Part shown: in pieces, positions 26,684 to 36,080 of the stretch
Layout: every line of letters begins with the position of its first letter
Numbering within the stretch: the first letter of the stretch is position 1
Program-made: the position numbers and the translations under genes
The notes under the pieces: generated by a model
Databases searched by the model: none
What the model was told of the DNA's origin: nothing
What the model saw: only the letters and a program-made list of their open reading frames with translations
Assembly: GCF_014681765.1 (NCBI RefSeq)
Contig: NZ_CP061498.1
Location: 1,550,001 to 1,614,000, forward strand
DNA: 64,000 nucleotides
DNA from: Roseicitreum antarcticum
GTDB lineage: Bacteria > Pseudomonadota > Alphaproteobacteria > Rhodobacterales > Rhodobacteraceae
Direction of reading: 5' to 3'

Positions 26684-28602
26684 CTTCCTTCCGCGGCCAG
26701 ATGCGCCATCAGCTCATCACGGCCAAAGGGTTTGCTTATGACGGGAAATTCCGCCGCAGCCTGCAGGCGCAACCCGTCGCGCAGCGGGCGCGAGGTCATC
26801 AGCCGTACCACCGCACGCCCCGTGTCGCGCACGCGCCGGCCGAGGTCCAGTCCCGTCATGCCGCCGGGCAGGTTGATGTCGGACAAGACGATCTCGACCC
26901 CCGGCAGCTCAGCCAGTTGCGCGGCCTCCACCGCTGTCGCGGCCTCGATCACCGTATGGCCCAGGTCGCGCAACATCGTGCGGATCTCGGCCCTGATCTC
27001 GGCGCTGTCCTCCACCAGCAGCACCAGTTTCGGCGTCGCATCTGCGCCCACGCTGCGCAGCGGCAGCCGCAACGTCACGACGGCGCCGCCACTTGCCCGG
27101 TTGGCCAGCCGCACATTGCCGCCCGCCAAAGTCGTCTGATCGAAGACCATCGCCAGCCCCAGCCCCGACCCCTCGCCGCCCTTGGTCGTGAAAAACGGGT
27201 CGAGGCCGCGCTCCAAAGCCTGCGCGCTGAAGCCCGGGCCGGTGTCCTCCACCTGCAATTCCAGCCAGGTGTCCTGCACCCGCCGCGCCGTCACGCGGAT
27301 CCGCCCACCCGCCGTGCCGATCGCATCGCGGGCGTTGAGAATCAGGTTCAAAAGGCTGTCCTGCACCGCACCCGCATCCAACAGAAGCAGCGTGAAGCGG
27401 TCTTCCAGCAGCACCATCAGATCGGTGCCCGCATACAGCGCCGGACGCGCCATCATGCTCAGATCTTCCAGCAACCGCGCGATATCCGTCGCCCCGGGCT
27501 TCAGGTCGCGATGCACCGATATCTGCGCGATCCGGTCCAGCAACGCCCCGCCGCGATGCGCCGCCGCGACCGTCGCGCGGACCATATCGGCCTGATCGGC
27601 GGGCAGATCAGTCTGCCGCAGCATACGTCCCTGAAGCCCCATGATGATGGTCAGCAGGTTGGCAAAATCATGCGCAAGGCCACTGGACAGGCTGGCCGCC
27701 AATTCGCGTTTCCGGGTCTGGGTCAGGGCGGCGCGGGCCTGCGTTTCCTGGGTCACATCCATCGACAGGACGTAGATGCCGTTGATCGGGCCTGCCGCCA
27801 CCTGGTCCGGCGTCAGCGCCAGCCGGATACGCCGCCCGCTGGCGTCGTCGGTGAACTCATAGACGCTGGAGGTGCCATCCAGCGCACCACACAGATAGGG
27901 CAGTATCTTGTCGAACGCGCCCCCCAGCGCGTCACGGGCGTGCAGCCCCACGATGTCACGCGGCCGCCCCGGCATGACTGAGGATAGGCGGCGGTTCGAA
28001 TAGGTATAGTGCATCTCCCGGTCCATATGCGCGATATGGGCGGGCATCATTTCGGTTGTCAGGCGGGTGCGCGCCTCGATCTCGGTCAGATCGCGCTTGG
28101 CTTCTTCCAGGGCGGCATTGGTCGCGGCAAGCGCGCGGTTCGCCGCACTGAGCCGTTCGGCATGGGCAAGGACCTGATCGGACAGCTCCTCGGAACGGGC
28201 GCGCAGCAGGCGCTCCTGATGCTTGATCTCGGTGATATCGGTATAGACCGTGACCCAGCCACCCGGCGCCAGCGGCGCGCCTTCGACCGAAATCCAGCGC
28301 CCATTGGCGCGCTGCCGCTCCATATAATGCGGCGCGAAGGCGCGCGCGGCCTCGACGCGCTGACGCACCGCCGCATCCGGGTCGGCCTGCGGCCCATATT
28401 CCCCGCGCCCCACAAGGTAGTCGATGGTATCTTCAAACCGCGCGCCGGGGGTAACCAGCCAGTCCGGCAGGTCGAACATTTCCTGATAACGCTGGTTGCT
28501 GACCGCCAGTCGCAGATCGCTGTCGAAAATCGACAGGGCCTGCTGGATCATGTTCAGCCCCGCCCCCATCAGCCGGATACGAAGATCGCCCGATACTGCC
28601 AT
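26680..28602 (-). CDS. PAS-domain hybrid histidine kinase
   Basis: The 640-residue protein has no transmembrane segment and should sense a cytoplasmic signal. PAS domains lie about 10-115 (PAS_7 type) and 160-290, separated by a coiled coil. The phosphorylated histidine is H311 in GLAHDFANLL, followed by the ATPase domain with EDTGPGFS and GSGLGLAMV. A receiver domain ends the chain with the acceptor D575 in LSDINLPGG. The start at 28602 is taken where the PAS homology begins and GGGGGGC precedes the ATG; the frame runs 119 codons further upstream without features. It is divergent from the acyl-CoA ligase, which suggests control of that cluster. Confidence 0.9.
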   Translation of the reverse strand: MAVSGDLRIRLMGAGLNMIQQALSIFDSDLRLAVSNQRYQEMFDLPDWLVTPGARFEDTIDYLVGRGEYGPQADPDAAVRQRVEAARAFAPHYMERQRANGRWISVEGAPLAPGGWVTVYTDITEIKHQERLLRARSEELSDQVLAHAERLSAANRALAATNAALEEAKRDLTEIEARTRLTTEMMPAHIAHMDREMHYTYSNRRLSSVMPGRPRDIVGLHARDALGGAFDKILPYLCGALDGTSSVYEFTDDASGRRIRLALTPDQVAAGPINGIYVLSMDVTQETQARAALTQTRKRELAASLSSGLAHDFANLLTIIMGLQGRMLRQTDLPADQADMVRATVAAAHRGGALLDRIAQISVHRDLKPGATDIARLLEDLSMMARPALYAGTDLMVLLEDRFTLLLLDAGAVQDSLLNLILNARDAIGTAGGRIRVTARRVQDTWLELQVEDTGPGFSAQALERGLDPFFTTKGGEGSGLGLAMVFDQTTLAGGNVRLANRASGGAVVTLRLPLRSVGADATPKLVLLVEDSAEIRAEIRTMLRDLGHTVIEAATAVEAAQLAELPGVEIVLSDINLPGGMTGLDLGRRVRDTGRAVVRLMTSRPLRDGLRLQAAAEFPVISKPFGRDELMAHLAAEGR

Positions 28603-28829
28603 GCTGCCCCCCGTTGCCCCTTTATACGCGCGATTTCGCGGCGCGATAGCCCCGGGGAAGGCCTTAGCCAATTCGCAGGGCCTGAAACAATTCGCAAGGT
28701 TTGCGCAAAACTGAAGCAAAACTTGACGCGCAAGAATATTACCAAGCCTAATGGGCGATGAGGATTCGAGATGCATGCCCGGCGGGGAGGCTTGGCGCAT
28801 CTCGACACCGGGGAGAGAGGGAGACGCGC

Positions 28830-30800
28830 GTGCAGCATCACACGGTTGCGACGGAAGGCCTGCATTCGGTGCCGCATCTGCTGGCACGCAACGCGGCCCG
28901 CTACGGCGCAAAACCCGCCTATCGGGAAAAGGAATTCGGCATCTGGCAAAGCTGGACATGGGCCCAGACTGCCGATGAAGTCCGCGCGCTGGCGCTCGGG
29001 TTCATTGCGCTTGGTGTGGCGCGGGGCGATTATGTGGCCATTATCGGGCGCAACCGTCCAGCGCTTTACTGGGCAATGGTGGCTGCGCAATCGGTAGGCG
29101 CGATCCCCGTGCCGCTGTATCAAGACGCAGTGGCCGAAGAAATGACCTATGTGCTGGAGCATTGCGGCGCGAAATATGTCGTCTGTGGCGATCAGGAGCA
29201 GGTCGATAAAGTCATCGAGGTGCAGGAAAAGGTCAGCTCGATCGAGCAGATCTTGTATCTGGACCGCCGTGGAATGCGCAAATATGACCATTCCAGCATG
29301 AATGCGCTGGATGATGTGACGGCCGAAGGCCGTGCCGCGCATCAGCGGCTTGGTGCCGAACTGGACGCGCGGATTGGCGAACTGACCTATGACCATACCT
29401 GCGTGATGCTCTACACTTCGGGCACGACGGGGCGGCCAAAGGGTGTCGTTTTGTCGAACCGCAATATCCTCGAGACCTCACGCGCGTCATCAGAGTTTGA
29501 TCGCCTGCAACCAGGCGACGAGATTCTGGCTTATCTGCCAATGGCCTGGGTCGGGGATTTCATCTTTGCGATCGGTCAGGCCTATTGGACCGGGTTCTGC
29601 GTGAACTGCCCCGAGAATGCATCGACCATGATGACCGACCTGCGGGAAGTGGGGCCGACGTATTACTTCGCCCCGCCCCGGATCTTTGAAACCCAACTGA
29701 CCACCGTGATGATCCGGATGGAAGATGCCTCGCGCTTGAAAAAATGGGTGTTCGACAACTTCATGGCGCATGCCCGGCAGGTTGGTCCGGACATTCTGGA
29801 TGGCAAGCCGGTCGACCTGTTCAGCAGATTGAAATACGGTCTGGGCAATATTCTCGTTTATGGCCCGCTGAAAAACACGCTGGGCTTCTCGCGCGTCCGC
29901 GTGGGCTATACTGCGGGTGAGGCGATCGGCCCCGAGATTTTCGATTTCTACCGCAGCCTGGGGATCAACCTCAAACAGCTGTACGGCCAGACCGAAGCGT
30001 CAGTCTTCATCACCCAGCAGCCCGATGGGCAGGTGCGTTCAGATACCGTCGGCGTGCCCTCGCCGGGTGTCGAGGTGCGGATCGGCGAGAATGGTGAAGT
30101 CTACTACCGCTCTCCCGGGACCTTCGTGGAATACTACAAGAACGCCGACAGCACCCGCGACACCAAGGACCCCGAGGGGTGGGTGGCCACGGGCGACGCC
30201 GGTTTCTTCGAGGAACGCACCGGGCATCTGCGGATCATCGACCGCGCCAAGGATGTGGGAAAAATGTCAGACGGGCGCATGTTTGCGCCAAAATACGTCG
30301 AGAATAAGTTGAAGTTTTACCCCAACATCCTGGAGGCTGTTGTGTTTGGCAACGCACGCGACCGCTGCGTGGCCTTCATCAACATCGACCTTTCCGCTGT
30401 CGGCAGCTGGGCAGAGCGCAACAATATCGCCTATTCCAGCTATCAGGAACTGGCAGGCCATCCGCGCGTGCTGGAAACCATTCAAGCCCATGTCGAGGCC
30501 GTGAATGAAAGCGTGGCGCAGGACGAAATCCTGTCGGGCTGCCAGATCCACCGCTTCCTGGTGCTGCACAAGGAACTGGATGCCGATGACGGCGAAATGA
30601 CCCGCACACGCAAGGTGCGCCGCCGCATCGTGGAAGAGAAGTTCGCCGACCTGATCGACGCGCTTTATGGCGGGAAATCAAACGTCTACACCGAAACCGA
30701 AGTCACATATGAGGACGGGCGCAAGGGCCGCATCACCGCAACGCTGGACCTGCGCGACGCCCGCGTGGTGGGTAACTCGCACAGGATGGCCGCAGAATGA
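28830..30800 (+). CDS. Long-chain type acyl-CoA synthetase (ANL superfamily)
   Basis: This 656-residue ligase activates a carboxylic acid with ATP and CoA via an acyl-adenylate. The AMP-binding signature YTSGTTGRPKG is at about 195-205, GQTEASVF near 390, and the hinge region TGDAGFFEE with DRAKDVGKMSDG near 455-480. I use the GTG at 28830, preceded by GGGGAGAGAGGGA; the frame extends upstream but the family homology starts here. The next gene overlaps by four bases, so the ligase is co-translated with the ABC importer. The substrate may be an aromatic or medium/long-chain acid brought in by that importer. Confidence 0.92.
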   Translation: MQHHTVATEGLHSVPHLLARNAARYGAKPAYREKEFGIWQSWTWAQTADEVRALALGFIALGVARGDYVAIIGRNRPALYWAMVAAQSVGAIPVPLYQDAVAEEMTYVLEHCGAKYVVCGDQEQVDKVIEVQEKVSSIEQILYLDRRGMRKYDHSSMNALDDVTAEGRAAHQRLGAELDARIGELTYDHTCVMLYTSGTTGRPKGVVLSNRNILETSRASSEFDRLQPGDEILAYLPMAWVGDFIFAIGQAYWTGFCVNCPENASTMMTDLREVGPTYYFAPPRIFETQLTTVMIRMEDASRLKKWVFDNFMAHARQVGPDILDGKPVDLFSRLKYGLGNILVYGPLKNTLGFSRVRVGYTAGEAIGPEIFDFYRSLGINLKQLYGQTEASVFITQQPDGQVRSDTVGVPSPGVEVRIGENGEVYYRSPGTFVEYYKNADSTRDTKDPEGWVATGDAGFFEERTGHLRIIDRAKDVGKMSDGRMFAPKYVENKLKFYPNILEAVVFGNARDRCVAFINIDLSAVGSWAERNNIAYSSYQELAGHPRVLETIQAHVEAVNESVAQDEILSGCQIHRFLVLHKELDADDGEMTRTRKVRRRIVEEKFADLIDALYGGKSNVYTETEVTYEDGRKGRITATLDLRDARVVGNSHRMAAE

Positions 30801-31633
30801 CCCAAACCGCAACAAGCGAACGGCCAGACGACGGCTACATAACACAAGACGGGCGCAAGATCGGCGGGATGCTGATGGAGATGCGCAATATCACACTGCG
30901 GTTCGGCGGCGTGGTGGCGATCAAGGATATCAGCTTCAACATCCGCGAAGGCGAAATCCGCGCGATCATCGGGCCAAACGGGGCGGGTAAATCCTCGATG
31001 CTCAACGTCATCTCGGGGTTTTATCACCCGCAGGAAGGCGACGTGATCTTTCGCGGCGAAAAACGCCCCCGGATGAAGCCCTACCAGGTGGCGCGGCTGG
31101 GCATCGCGCGCACATTCCAGAACATCGCATTGTTCGGCGGGATGTCAGTGCTGGACAATATCATGACCGGTCGGCTGACGCACATGCGCGCAGGGCTCGT
31201 ACAACAAGCGCTGTGGTGGGGCAGCGCCCAGCGCGAAGAGGTGAAAAACCGCGAGAAGGTCGAGAAGATCATCGACTTCCTCGAGATCCAACACATCCGT
31301 AAAACGCCCGTCGCACGCCTGCCCTATGGGTTGAAAAAACGCGTCGAGCTGGCGCGCGCATTGGCCGCCGAGCCGAAACTGCTGCTGCTGGACGAACCGA
31401 TGGCTGGCATGAACGTCGAAGAGAAAGAGGACATGTCCCGCTTCATCCTCGATGTAAACGACGAATTCGGCACAACGATTGCACTTATCGAACATGATAT
31501 GGGCGTGGTGATGGATCTGTCCGACCGTGTGGTGGTGATGGATTACGGCAAGAAGATCGGCGATGGCACGCCCGATGAAATCCGCAACAATCAGGCCGTG
31601 ATCGACGCCTATCTGGGGGTGGCGCATGACTGA
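30797..31633 (+). CDS. livG: Branched-chain-type ABC transporter ATPase LivG
   Basis: This is one of the two ATPases of a HAAT-family importer (278 residues). Walker A GPNGAGKSS is at 59-67, a LivG-type signature LPYGLKKRVELARALA occurs in place of LSGGQ, and Walker B LLLLDEPMAG is near 195. An EHDMG switch histidine follows. Despite the symbol the substrate need not be an amino acid: the flanking CoA ligases argue for an organic acid. Confidence 0.93.
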   Translation: MTQTATSERPDDGYITQDGRKIGGMLMEMRNITLRFGGVVAIKDISFNIREGEIRAIIGPNGAGKSSMLNVISGFYHPQEGDVIFRGEKRPRMKPYQVARLGIARTFQNIALFGGMSVLDNIMTGRLTHMRAGLVQQALWWGSAQREEVKNREKVEKIIDFLEIQHIRKTPVARLPYGLKKRVELARALAAEPKLLLLDEPMAGMNVEEKEDMSRFILDVNDEFGTTIALIEHDMGVVMDLSDRVVVMDYGKKIGDGTPDEIRNNQAVIDAYLGVAHD

Positions 31634-31662
31634 TCCCCGCATCCATCTGACTGGAGGCCGCA

Positions 31663-32649
31663 ATGCCTGATCAATTCTACTACGCGCTGGAGGTAGCGCT
31701 GAACGGCCTGACGGCGGGGGTGATGTACGCGCTCGTGGCCTTGGGTTTCGTGCTGATCTTCAAGGCCAGCGGCATCTTCAACTTCGCACAGGGCGTGATG
31801 GCGCTGTTTGCAGCGCTGACGCTGGTGGGGCTGCAAGATGGGCAGATCCCGTTTTCACATCTGATCAACGCGATTTTTGGCACCGAACTGCACAATTTTG
31901 GCTGGAACATGCCGACGCTACTGGCCATTCCGGCGACCATGCTGGTGATGGTCGCCTTTGCCTGGGCGGTGGAGCGGCTGATCCTGCGCCACCTTATTAA
32001 CCAAGAGCCGATCATCTTGTTCATGGCCACCATCGGGCTGGCCTATTTCCTCGAAGGTTTTGGCGACATCATGTGGGGAGCCGAGGTCAAGCGGCTGGAT
32101 GTCGGCCTGCCGCAGGGCATGTCGGGCGCGCTGGAAGAGTTCACTTTTCAAACATTTGGCTATGGCTTCTATCTTGACCGGCTGGACATATGGGCCGCTG
32201 GAATCGCGGCCGCGCTCGTCGTGTCGCTGACGCTGTTTTCGCAATACACCAAGCAGGGGCGCGCCTTGCGCGCTGTGGCCGATGACCATCAGGCCGCCCT
32301 GTCAGTCGGCATTTCGTTGCGCGCGATCTGGGTGCTGACCTGGGCGATCGCCGGGTTCGTGGCGCTGGTCGCGGGCATCATGTGGGGGTCAAAATCGGGG
32401 GTCCAGTTCTCGCTGTCGCTGATCGCGCTGAAGGCACTGCCAGTGCTGATGCTGGGCGGTTTCACCTCGATCCCAGGGGCGATTGTCGGCGGTCTGATGA
32501 TCGGCGTAGGCGAAAAACTGTTCGATTTCTTCTTGCAACCCGTCATCGGCGGAGCCACCGAAAACTGGTTCGCCTATATGCTGGCGCTGGCATTCCTGGT
32601 CTTCCGTCCGCAGGGGCTGTTTGGCGAAAAAATCATCGAGAGGGTGTAG
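31663..32649 (+). CDS. livH: Branched-chain-type ABC permease LivH
   Basis: A 328-residue inner-membrane permease with about eight hydrophobic segments. The LivH-type start (ALNGLTAGVMYALVALGFVL) at residues 10-30 and the EAA-like ALRAVADDHQAALSVGI near 205 are visible. It sits 29 bp after livG and before its partner livM. Confidence 0.92.
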   Translation: MPDQFYYALEVALNGLTAGVMYALVALGFVLIFKASGIFNFAQGVMALFAALTLVGLQDGQIPFSHLINAIFGTELHNFGWNMPTLLAIPATMLVMVAFAWAVERLILRHLINQEPIILFMATIGLAYFLEGFGDIMWGAEVKRLDVGLPQGMSGALEEFTFQTFGYGFYLDRLDIWAAGIAAALVVSLTLFSQYTKQGRALRAVADDHQAALSVGISLRAIWVLTWAIAGFVALVAGIMWGSKSGVQFSLSLIALKALPVLMLGGFTSIPGAIVGGLMIGVGEKLFDFFLQPVIGGATENWFAYMLALAFLVFRPQGLFGEKIIERV

Positions 32650-32688
32650 GAATGTTGTTCAACACCTTGACGCAAAGGGAAAATCGCC

Positions 32689-33765
32689 ATGCTGTATCGT
32701 GAGGCCGGGGATTTCAAATCCACCTACACCGCCGACAATCAGACTTTTCCGATCAAGTTTGACCGGAACGCCTATTACCTGACGATGGCTGTAGCCTTCG
32801 GGGTGGTGCCCTTCATCATCAACGACTATTGGGCGCAGGCAGTTGTCATCCCGTTCCTGATCTATGCCATTGCCGCGCTGGGGCTGAACATCCTGACGGG
32901 CTATTGCGGGCAGGTCAGCCTGGGCACTGGCGGGTTCATGGCGGTGGGTGCCTATGCGGCTTTCAAGATCATGACGGCCTTTCCGGGGCTGAACATCGTG
33001 TTGGTGATCGTGATGGCAGGGCTGGTCACCGCTGCCGTGGGCGTGCTGTTCGGCCTGCCCTCGCTCCGGATCAAGGGGTTCTATCTGGCGGTGGCCACGC
33101 TGGCCGCGCAATTTTTCCTCGTCTGGTTGTTCACGCGCGTACCGTGGTTTTTCAACTTTTCGGCTTCAGGGCAGATCAACGCGCCGACGCGCACGCTTTT
33201 GGGTGTGCCGGTTACGGGCGCGACAGCTTCGTCGGCGACAGTTTATCTGATTTGTCTATTCTTCGTTGTCGCGCTGGCGTGGTTGGCGCGCAACCTGACG
33301 CGCGGCACGCTGGGCCGGTCGTGGATGGCGGTGCGCGACATGGACATCGCAGCGGAAATCATCGGGGTGAACCCGTTGAAGGCAAAACTGACGGCCTTCG
33401 CGGTCTCGTCGTTCTACATCGGGATATCGGGGGCGCTGTTGTTCACCGTCTACCTCGGCGCGGTCGAGGCGGGTGAGGTCTTTGGCATCGACAAGTCGTT
33501 TCTGGTGCTCTTCATGGTGATCATCGGCGGGCTGGGGTCCATACTGGGCGCGTTTCTGGGGGCGTTTTTCCTGATCGTTGGCCCGGTGCTGCTGAAGCTT
33601 CTGCTGGTCGACAACCTGGGCTGGCCCACCGATCTGGCGGCGCATCTGGAAATCATGATCATCGGCGCGCTGATCTTGATCTTCCTGATCGCCGAGCCAC
33701 ACGGGCTGGCCGCGCTGTGGCGCACCATCAAAGAGAAACTGCGGCTCTGGCCCTTCCCCTATTGA
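32689..33765 (+). CDS. livM: Branched-chain-type ABC permease LivM
   Basis: The second permease (358 residues) has about ten membrane segments and the LivM features GLNILTGYCGQVSLGTGGFM near 65 and SWMAVRDMDIAAEIIGVN near 210. The short loop carrying these motifs contacts the ATPases. It follows livH by 39 bp. Confidence 0.92.
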   Translation: MLYREAGDFKSTYTADNQTFPIKFDRNAYYLTMAVAFGVVPFIINDYWAQAVVIPFLIYAIAALGLNILTGYCGQVSLGTGGFMAVGAYAAFKIMTAFPGLNIVLVIVMAGLVTAAVGVLFGLPSLRIKGFYLAVATLAAQFFLVWLFTRVPWFFNFSASGQINAPTRTLLGVPVTGATASSATVYLICLFFVVALAWLARNLTRGTLGRSWMAVRDMDIAAEIIGVNPLKAKLTAFAVSSFYIGISGALLFTVYLGAVEAGEVFGIDKSFLVLFMVIIGGLGSILGAFLGAFFLIVGPVLLKLLLVDNLGWPTDLAAHLEIMIIGALILIFLIAEPHGLAALWRTIKEKLRLWPFPY

Positions 33766-33835
33766 GGGGGTGCCGCAGCGCTACACCGGGGCAACCCGGA
33801 CAGACGTAAATGTCGTTTTATGGGAGGAGAAACCA

Positions 33836-35128
33836 ATGAAAATGACCAAATTCGCCGCAGCATTTGCGGTGGCCATGACAACAGCGGTGCCGGTACTGGC
33901 GCAGGACCTACATTTTCCGTCGCTCAGCTACCGGACCGGGCCCTTCGCGGCAGGGGGCATCCCGTTCGCCGATGGCTATTCCGACTATCTGACGTTGATC
34001 AACGAGCGCGACGGCGGCATCGGCGGCTTGCGCATCCGGCAATCCGAATGCGAAACCGCTTATAACACCGAACGCGGGGTGGAGTGCTACCAGTCGATGC
34101 GCGGCGATGCGCCCATGGTACTGCAACCCCTGTCCACCGGGATCACCTATCAGCTGATCCCGCGCACGATCGAGGATCAGATCCCCATGCACACGATGGG
34201 CTATGGGCGTACCTCGGCGGTGAACGGGGAGGTGTTCAACTGGACCTTCAACTACCCCGCCACCTATTGGGACGCGGCGTCGGTCTTCATCAACCATGTG
34301 CTGGCGGAAAACAGCGGTGACCTGTCGGACAAGAAGATTGTATTGCTCTACCACAATTCGGCTTATGGGCGCGAACCGATCCGCACGCTGGAGCGGCTGA
34401 GTGAGACACATGGCTACACCTTCCTCAGCATCGGCGTGGACAGCCCCGGTCAGGAACAGGGCAGCCAGTGGTTGCAGATTCGGCGCGAACGGCCCGATTA
34501 CGTCATCATGTGGGGATGGGGCGTGATGAACCCGACCGCGATTCAGGAAGCCGCCAACATCCGGTTCCCGATGGAGAATTTCTATGGCAACTGGTGGGCC
34601 GGGTCCGAGCAGGACGTGCGCGCGGCAGGCGAGGCCGCGCATGGCTACAAATCGCTGGCGATGCACCGCACCGGGCGCGATTACCCGATCTATGACGACA
34701 TGCAGCAATATGTCATCGACGCCGGGCTTTACGCAGGCACGGGCGAAGAGGTCGGTACGGTGCTCTATTCGCGCGGGCTCTATGCGGCGATGCTGGCGGT
34801 AGAAGCCGCGAAAAAGGCACAGGAAATCCACGGTGTCACGGAAATCACGCCTGCGATGATGCGCGACGGAATGGAACAGCTGGAAATCACGGAAGCGCGG
34901 ATGGCCGAACTGGGCCTGCCGAACTTTGGCCCGGCATTCTCGGTCAGCTGCCAAAACCACTCCGGTTCGGGCGAAGCGATGATCCAGCAATGGGATGCAA
35001 ATGCCCAAACCTGGAATCTGATCACCGACTGGATCGCGCCCGACCGTGACCTGATCATGGAACTGGTTGCCGAAGACAGCCTGGCCTATGCGGCGGAGAA
35101 CGCGATCACGCCCGCCTGCCTGAACTGA
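33836..35128 (+). CDS. Periplasmic substrate-binding protein of the ABC importer
   Basis: A type I periplasmic binding protein of 430 residues, longer than the LivK of E. coli. The signal peptide ends at VLAQD near residue 23. The two-lobed receptor fold begins with YRTGPFAAGGIPFADGYSDY. The cysteines near 62, 72 and close to the C-terminus may form disulfides. GGAGGAG lies seven bases before the ATG at 33836. The ligand cannot be read from the sequence; the flanking ligases suggest an aromatic or fatty acid. Confidence 0.9.
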   Translation: MKMTKFAAAFAVAMTTAVPVLAQDLHFPSLSYRTGPFAAGGIPFADGYSDYLTLINERDGGIGGLRIRQSECETAYNTERGVECYQSMRGDAPMVLQPLSTGITYQLIPRTIEDQIPMHTMGYGRTSAVNGEVFNWTFNYPATYWDAASVFINHVLAENSGDLSDKKIVLLYHNSAYGREPIRTLERLSETHGYTFLSIGVDSPGQEQGSQWLQIRRERPDYVIMWGWGVMNPTAIQEAANIRFPMENFYGNWWAGSEQDVRAAGEAAHGYKSLAMHRTGRDYPIYDDMQQYVIDAGLYAGTGEEVGTVLYSRGLYAAMLAVEAAKKAQEIHGVTEITPAMMRDGMEQLEITEARMAELGLPNFGPAFSVSCQNHSGSGEAMIQQWDANAQTWNLITDWIAPDRDLIMELVAEDSLAYAAENAITPACLN

Positions 35129-35168
35129 GGCCGGCTTGAACTGAGACCGGCTTGAACTGAGACCGGCC
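35121..35168 (+). repeat. 16-bp tandem repeat spanning the binding-protein stop codon
   Basis: Three head-to-tail copies of TGAACTGAGACCGGCT (the first with one change, the last with one) run from inside the last codons of the binding-protein gene into the spacer. The first copy contains the stop codon. The unit is not a multiple of three. Confidence 0.85.
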
Positions 35169-35182
35169 TAAAATGAACCCCT

Positions 35183-35208
35183 CCGGCGCGCGGCATGCTG
35201 CGCGCCGG
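35183..35208. repeat. 26-bp near-perfect palindrome before livF
   Basis: CCGGCGCGC pairs with GCGCGCCGG around a GCATGC centre, with one G-T pair in the stem. It lies 34 bases before the livF start and is followed by GGCCCCTCCC, the same word that follows the larger palindrome at 39189-39226. It could tune the binding-protein to livF ratio or stabilise the upstream mRNA. Confidence 0.75.
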
Positions 35209-35241
35209 CCCCTCCCCCGCCCAAGAAGTGGACCCGAACCC

Positions 35242-36066
35242 ATGCTGGATGCCGGAAGACCTGACACCACCTTGCTGGAGGTCAACAATATCGAGGTGCT
35301 GTACAACCATGTCATCCTCGCGCTCAAAGGGGTCAGCCTGACCGTGCCGCAGGGCGGGATCACGGCGATTCTGGGCGGCAATGGCGCGGGTAAATCCACT
35401 ACGCTGAAGGCGATCTCGAACCTGATCCACTCGGAACGCGGTGAGGTCACGAAGGGGAGCGTCCTCTACAAGGGACAGAATATCGTCGGCAAATCGCCTG
35501 CGGACCTTGTGTCGACCGGCGTCATTCAGGTGATGGAAGGTCGGCATTGCTTTGAACACCTGACGGTGGAGGAAAACCTGCTGACCGGCGCCTACACCCG
35601 GCGCGACGGGCGCGGCGCCACCGCTGCCGATCTGGAATTGGTCTATGAATATTTCCCCCGCCTGCGCGAACGGCGCAAATCTCAGGCGGGCTATACCTCG
35701 GGCGGGGAACAGCAGATGACCGCGATCGGCCGCGCGCTGATGTCACGCCCCGAGATGATCTTGCTCGATGAGCCGTCGATGGGCCTTGCCCCGCAACTGG
35801 TGGAACAGATCTTCGAGATCGTCAAACGCCTGAACGATGAACAGGGCGTCACCTTCCTGCTGGCCGAACAGAACACCAATGTGGCGCTGCGCTATGCGAC
35901 CACCGGGTTCATTCTGGAATCAGGCCGCGTGGTGATGGAGGGCTCCGCCGAGGCCCTGCGCGAAAACCCTGACGTGAAGGAATTCTACCTCGGCATGTCC
36001 GACAAGGGCCGCAAAAGCTTTCGCGACGTGCGCAGCTATCGCCGCCGCAAACGCTGGCTGGCGTGA
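35242..36066 (+). CDS. livF: Branched-chain-type ABC transporter ATPase LivF
   Basis: The second ATPase of the importer (274 residues). Walker A GGNGAGKST is at 45-53, the signature SGGEQQ near 153 and Walker B MILLDEPSMG near 172. I use the ATG at 35242, where the family homology starts; an in-frame ATG at 35173 would add 23 residues encoded by the palindrome region and is unlikely. The C-terminus extends about 25 basic residues beyond the usual end (GKKSFRDVRSYRRRKR-like). Confidence 0.92.
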   Translation: MLDAGRPDTTLLEVNNIEVLYNHVILALKGVSLTVPQGGITAILGGNGAGKSTTLKAISNLIHSERGEVTKGSVLYKGQNIVGKSPADLVSTGVIQVMEGRHCFEHLTVEENLLTGAYTRRDGRGATAADLELVYEYFPRLRERRKSQAGYTSGGEQQMTAIGRALMSRPEMILLDEPSMGLAPQLVEQIFEIVKRLNDEQGVTFLLAEQNTNVALRYATTGFILESGRVVMEGSAEALRENPDVKEFYLGMSDKGRKSFRDVRSYRRRKRWLA

Positions 36067-36080
36067 AGGAAACCGGAATC

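Noticed and set aside
28603-28959. 119-codon upstream extension of the hybrid kinase
   Set aside because: It overlaps the start of the divergent ligase gene and has no domain; the PAS region begins at 28602.
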